This document shows positions 63,044 to 64,000 of a stretch of DNA of 64,000 bases, piece after piece. Position numbers and translations under genes: made by a program. The notes under the pieces were generated by a model. It was not told the origin of the DNA, did not search any database, and saw nothing but the letters and a program-made list of their open reading frames with translations. Positions within the stretch are counted from its first letter, which is position 1; each line of letters opens with the position of its first letter. Origin of the DNA: Betaproteobacteria bacterium. GTDB lineage: Bacteria > Pseudomonadota > Gammaproteobacteria > Burkholderiales > Rhodocyclaceae. The stretch is taken from contig WRIU01000011.1 in NCBI GenBank assembly GCA_009782565.1, forward strand, positions 17,280 to 81,279, read 5' to 3'.

Positions 63044-63717
63044 GCTGGTTTTTCTCCAACGCTTTGCTCAGATCCGGCAAGCAGTTCTTGAATCCACCGT
63101 TGCATCCACGCCGGGACGGTGTGCAAGCCGGCCAGCAGATCATCACGGATGGCCATTCCTTGCCCAGAGTCCTGTAATACTCGGGTAAGTTTGGCAAAGA
63201 TCGTGTCACGGTCGACTGACGTATTCGTTTTCAACCCGTCGCGCAACCAGTAGAGGGACTGCACGACCCGCATGGCGGGGTGGCCGACCCAGTAAAGTTT
63301 GCTCGGCGCGGTAAGTTTGAAGCGTAGCGTCAACTGCCCCAGCCGGATTGGCCGCAGCCGCCCGTCGGTATGGACGATGATTTGCCCAGGTACGGCGTTG
63401 GTGAGTCCTAAATCGTTGGCGGCGGTCATGCCATCAATCAGTAGCCGTACCTGATCGCGCCTGCCAATGGCCTCAATCACGCTCCGATAATCAGGGACGG
63501 TACTTTGCCCGGTTAGTGCATTCGTTCGTGGCTGGTCATATAGTCCACGGCAGATGCGGCGCAAGTCGCCTGCGGCGACCATGCGTTGGAGTGCCTTATC
63601 CACAGCATCACGGTTACCCAGGTCAAGGAAATCCACAGGCGTCCATGCTTGAGCAGCGGGCGCTTCATTGATGCGGCGCATCACTTGTTTTTTGAGAATG
63701 GGGGTCGAATCAAGCAT
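63040..63717 (-). CDS. abiEi: AbiEi-like antitoxin/regulator
   Basis: A 225-residue protein directly upstream of the AbiEii toxin gene. The N-terminal part (VDFLDLGNRDAVDKALQRMVAAGDLRRICRGLYDQPR) looks like a winged helix that would bind its own promoter. YRSVIEAIGRR and RLLIDGMTAANDLGLTNAVPGQ follow the DUF6088/AbiEi-type pattern. ATG 63717 has GAGGAAACG upstream. It likely represses the operon and counteracts the toxin. Confidence 0.8.
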   Translation of the reverse strand: MLDSTPILKKQVMRRINEAPAAQAWTPVDFLDLGNRDAVDKALQRMVAAGDLRRICRGLYDQPRTNALTGQSTVPDYRSVIEAIGRRDQVRLLIDGMTAANDLGLTNAVPGQIIVHTDGRLRPIRLGQLTLRFKLTAPSKLYWVGHPAMRVVQSLYWLRDGLKTNTSVDRDTIFAKLTRVLQDSGQGMAIRDDLLAGLHTVPAWMQRWIQELLAGSEQSVGEKPA

Positions 63718-63853
63718 GACGTTTCCTCGTCCGTAGATTATATACACATTTCGGACTTATTGTTGTCGCTAAACACATGCAAAACGACAGGCTCGGGGAA
63801 GTTCACCCTTTGCAAACTAGAGCGATTTCGATTCAAATCTATACATTCTTATC

Positions 63854-63890
63854 CCTCTCCCCTTGAGGGAGAGGGTGCCCCGCAGGGGCG
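63854..63890. repeat. Double hairpin of the CCCTCTCCC family
   Basis: CCCTCTCCC (63854-63862) pairs with 63868-63876, and GCCCC (63078-type stem, here 63878-63882) pairs with 63886-63890. It resembles the hairpins at 3575-3713, near 12099 and at 37156-37194. The flanking 63718-63853 presumably holds the abiE promoter; no gene is seen. Confidence 0.7.
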
Positions 63891-63916
63891 GGAGAGGGGG
63901 ATGGAGGCGGCATTGA

Positions 63917-63980
<64 letters not shown>

Positions 63981-64000
63981 CCGAAAACCCACACCGAGCG

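Overview
The window looks like chromosomal DNA of a betaproteobacterium, probably a Rhodocyclales-type nitrate respirer. This rests on the gene complement and order (napFDAGHBC next to a complete set of molybdenum-cofactor genes, the site-2 protease/scpA/scpB/rluB block, a class I fumarase, a Mg-type HemB, and PEP-CTERM proteins) and on the moderately high G+C. The genus cannot be fixed from the sequence alone. No rRNA, tRNA or CRISPR array was seen.

Layout. (1) 1-2.4 kb: a type VI secretion cargo locus with a shortened Hcp, a Tlde1-like L,D-transpeptidase effector, and four tandem small membrane proteins that look like its immunity proteins. Copies 2-4 are each preceded by an in-frame remnant of the effector's 3' end. 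(2) 2.4-3.75 kb: a HUH rolling-circle Rep gene of filamentous-phage type, decayed at its 3' end, with hairpins in front. (3) 3.8-13.2 kb: a PEP-CTERM protein, bioB-bioC, comF, dedA, a sodium:solute symporter, an HDOD protein, an MscS channel and hemB. (4) 13.4-36.2 kb: the core of the window. It holds moeB, modBC, a three-gene signalling operon (PilJ/NarX-type sensor on a CheA-like kinase, CheY, CheX), napFDAGHBC behind a perfect FNR box, moaACDE-mobBA-moeA, nrfHA, resB-ccsA and mog. (5) 36.2-37.2 kb: an AT-rich Tae4/Tai4 effector-immunity pair. (6) 37.2-53.7 kb: mostly housekeeping (htpG, lpdA, an M23 peptidase, a WG-repeat protein, rluB, scpB, scpA, a site-2 protease, yciO, a PHP phosphoesterase, fumarase, dnaE). 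(7) 53.7-64 kb: repeat-rich spacers, an outer-membrane protein, the livKHMGF transporter, a second PEP-CTERM protein and an AbiE toxin-antitoxin pair. The window ends in a poly-C/poly-G run that is probably an assembly artefact.

How it works together. Region 4 is close to a self-contained periplasmic nitrate-to-ammonium module. ModBC imports molybdate. MoaACDE, MoeB, Mog, MoeA, MobA and MobB build the bis-MGD cofactor. NapA/B reduces nitrate with electrons from NapC and NapGH. NrfHA reduces nitrite to ammonium, and the adjacent ResB/CcsA pair is placed to mature its cytochromes, possibly including the CXXCK haem of NrfA. The FNR site ties nap expression to low oxygen, and the adjacent PilJ-CheA/CheY/CheX operon is a candidate nitrate or nitrite sensor of unusual architecture.

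The two most unusual features are the immunity-gene array carrying effector-tail remnants (881-2395) and this sensor operon (16279-19412).
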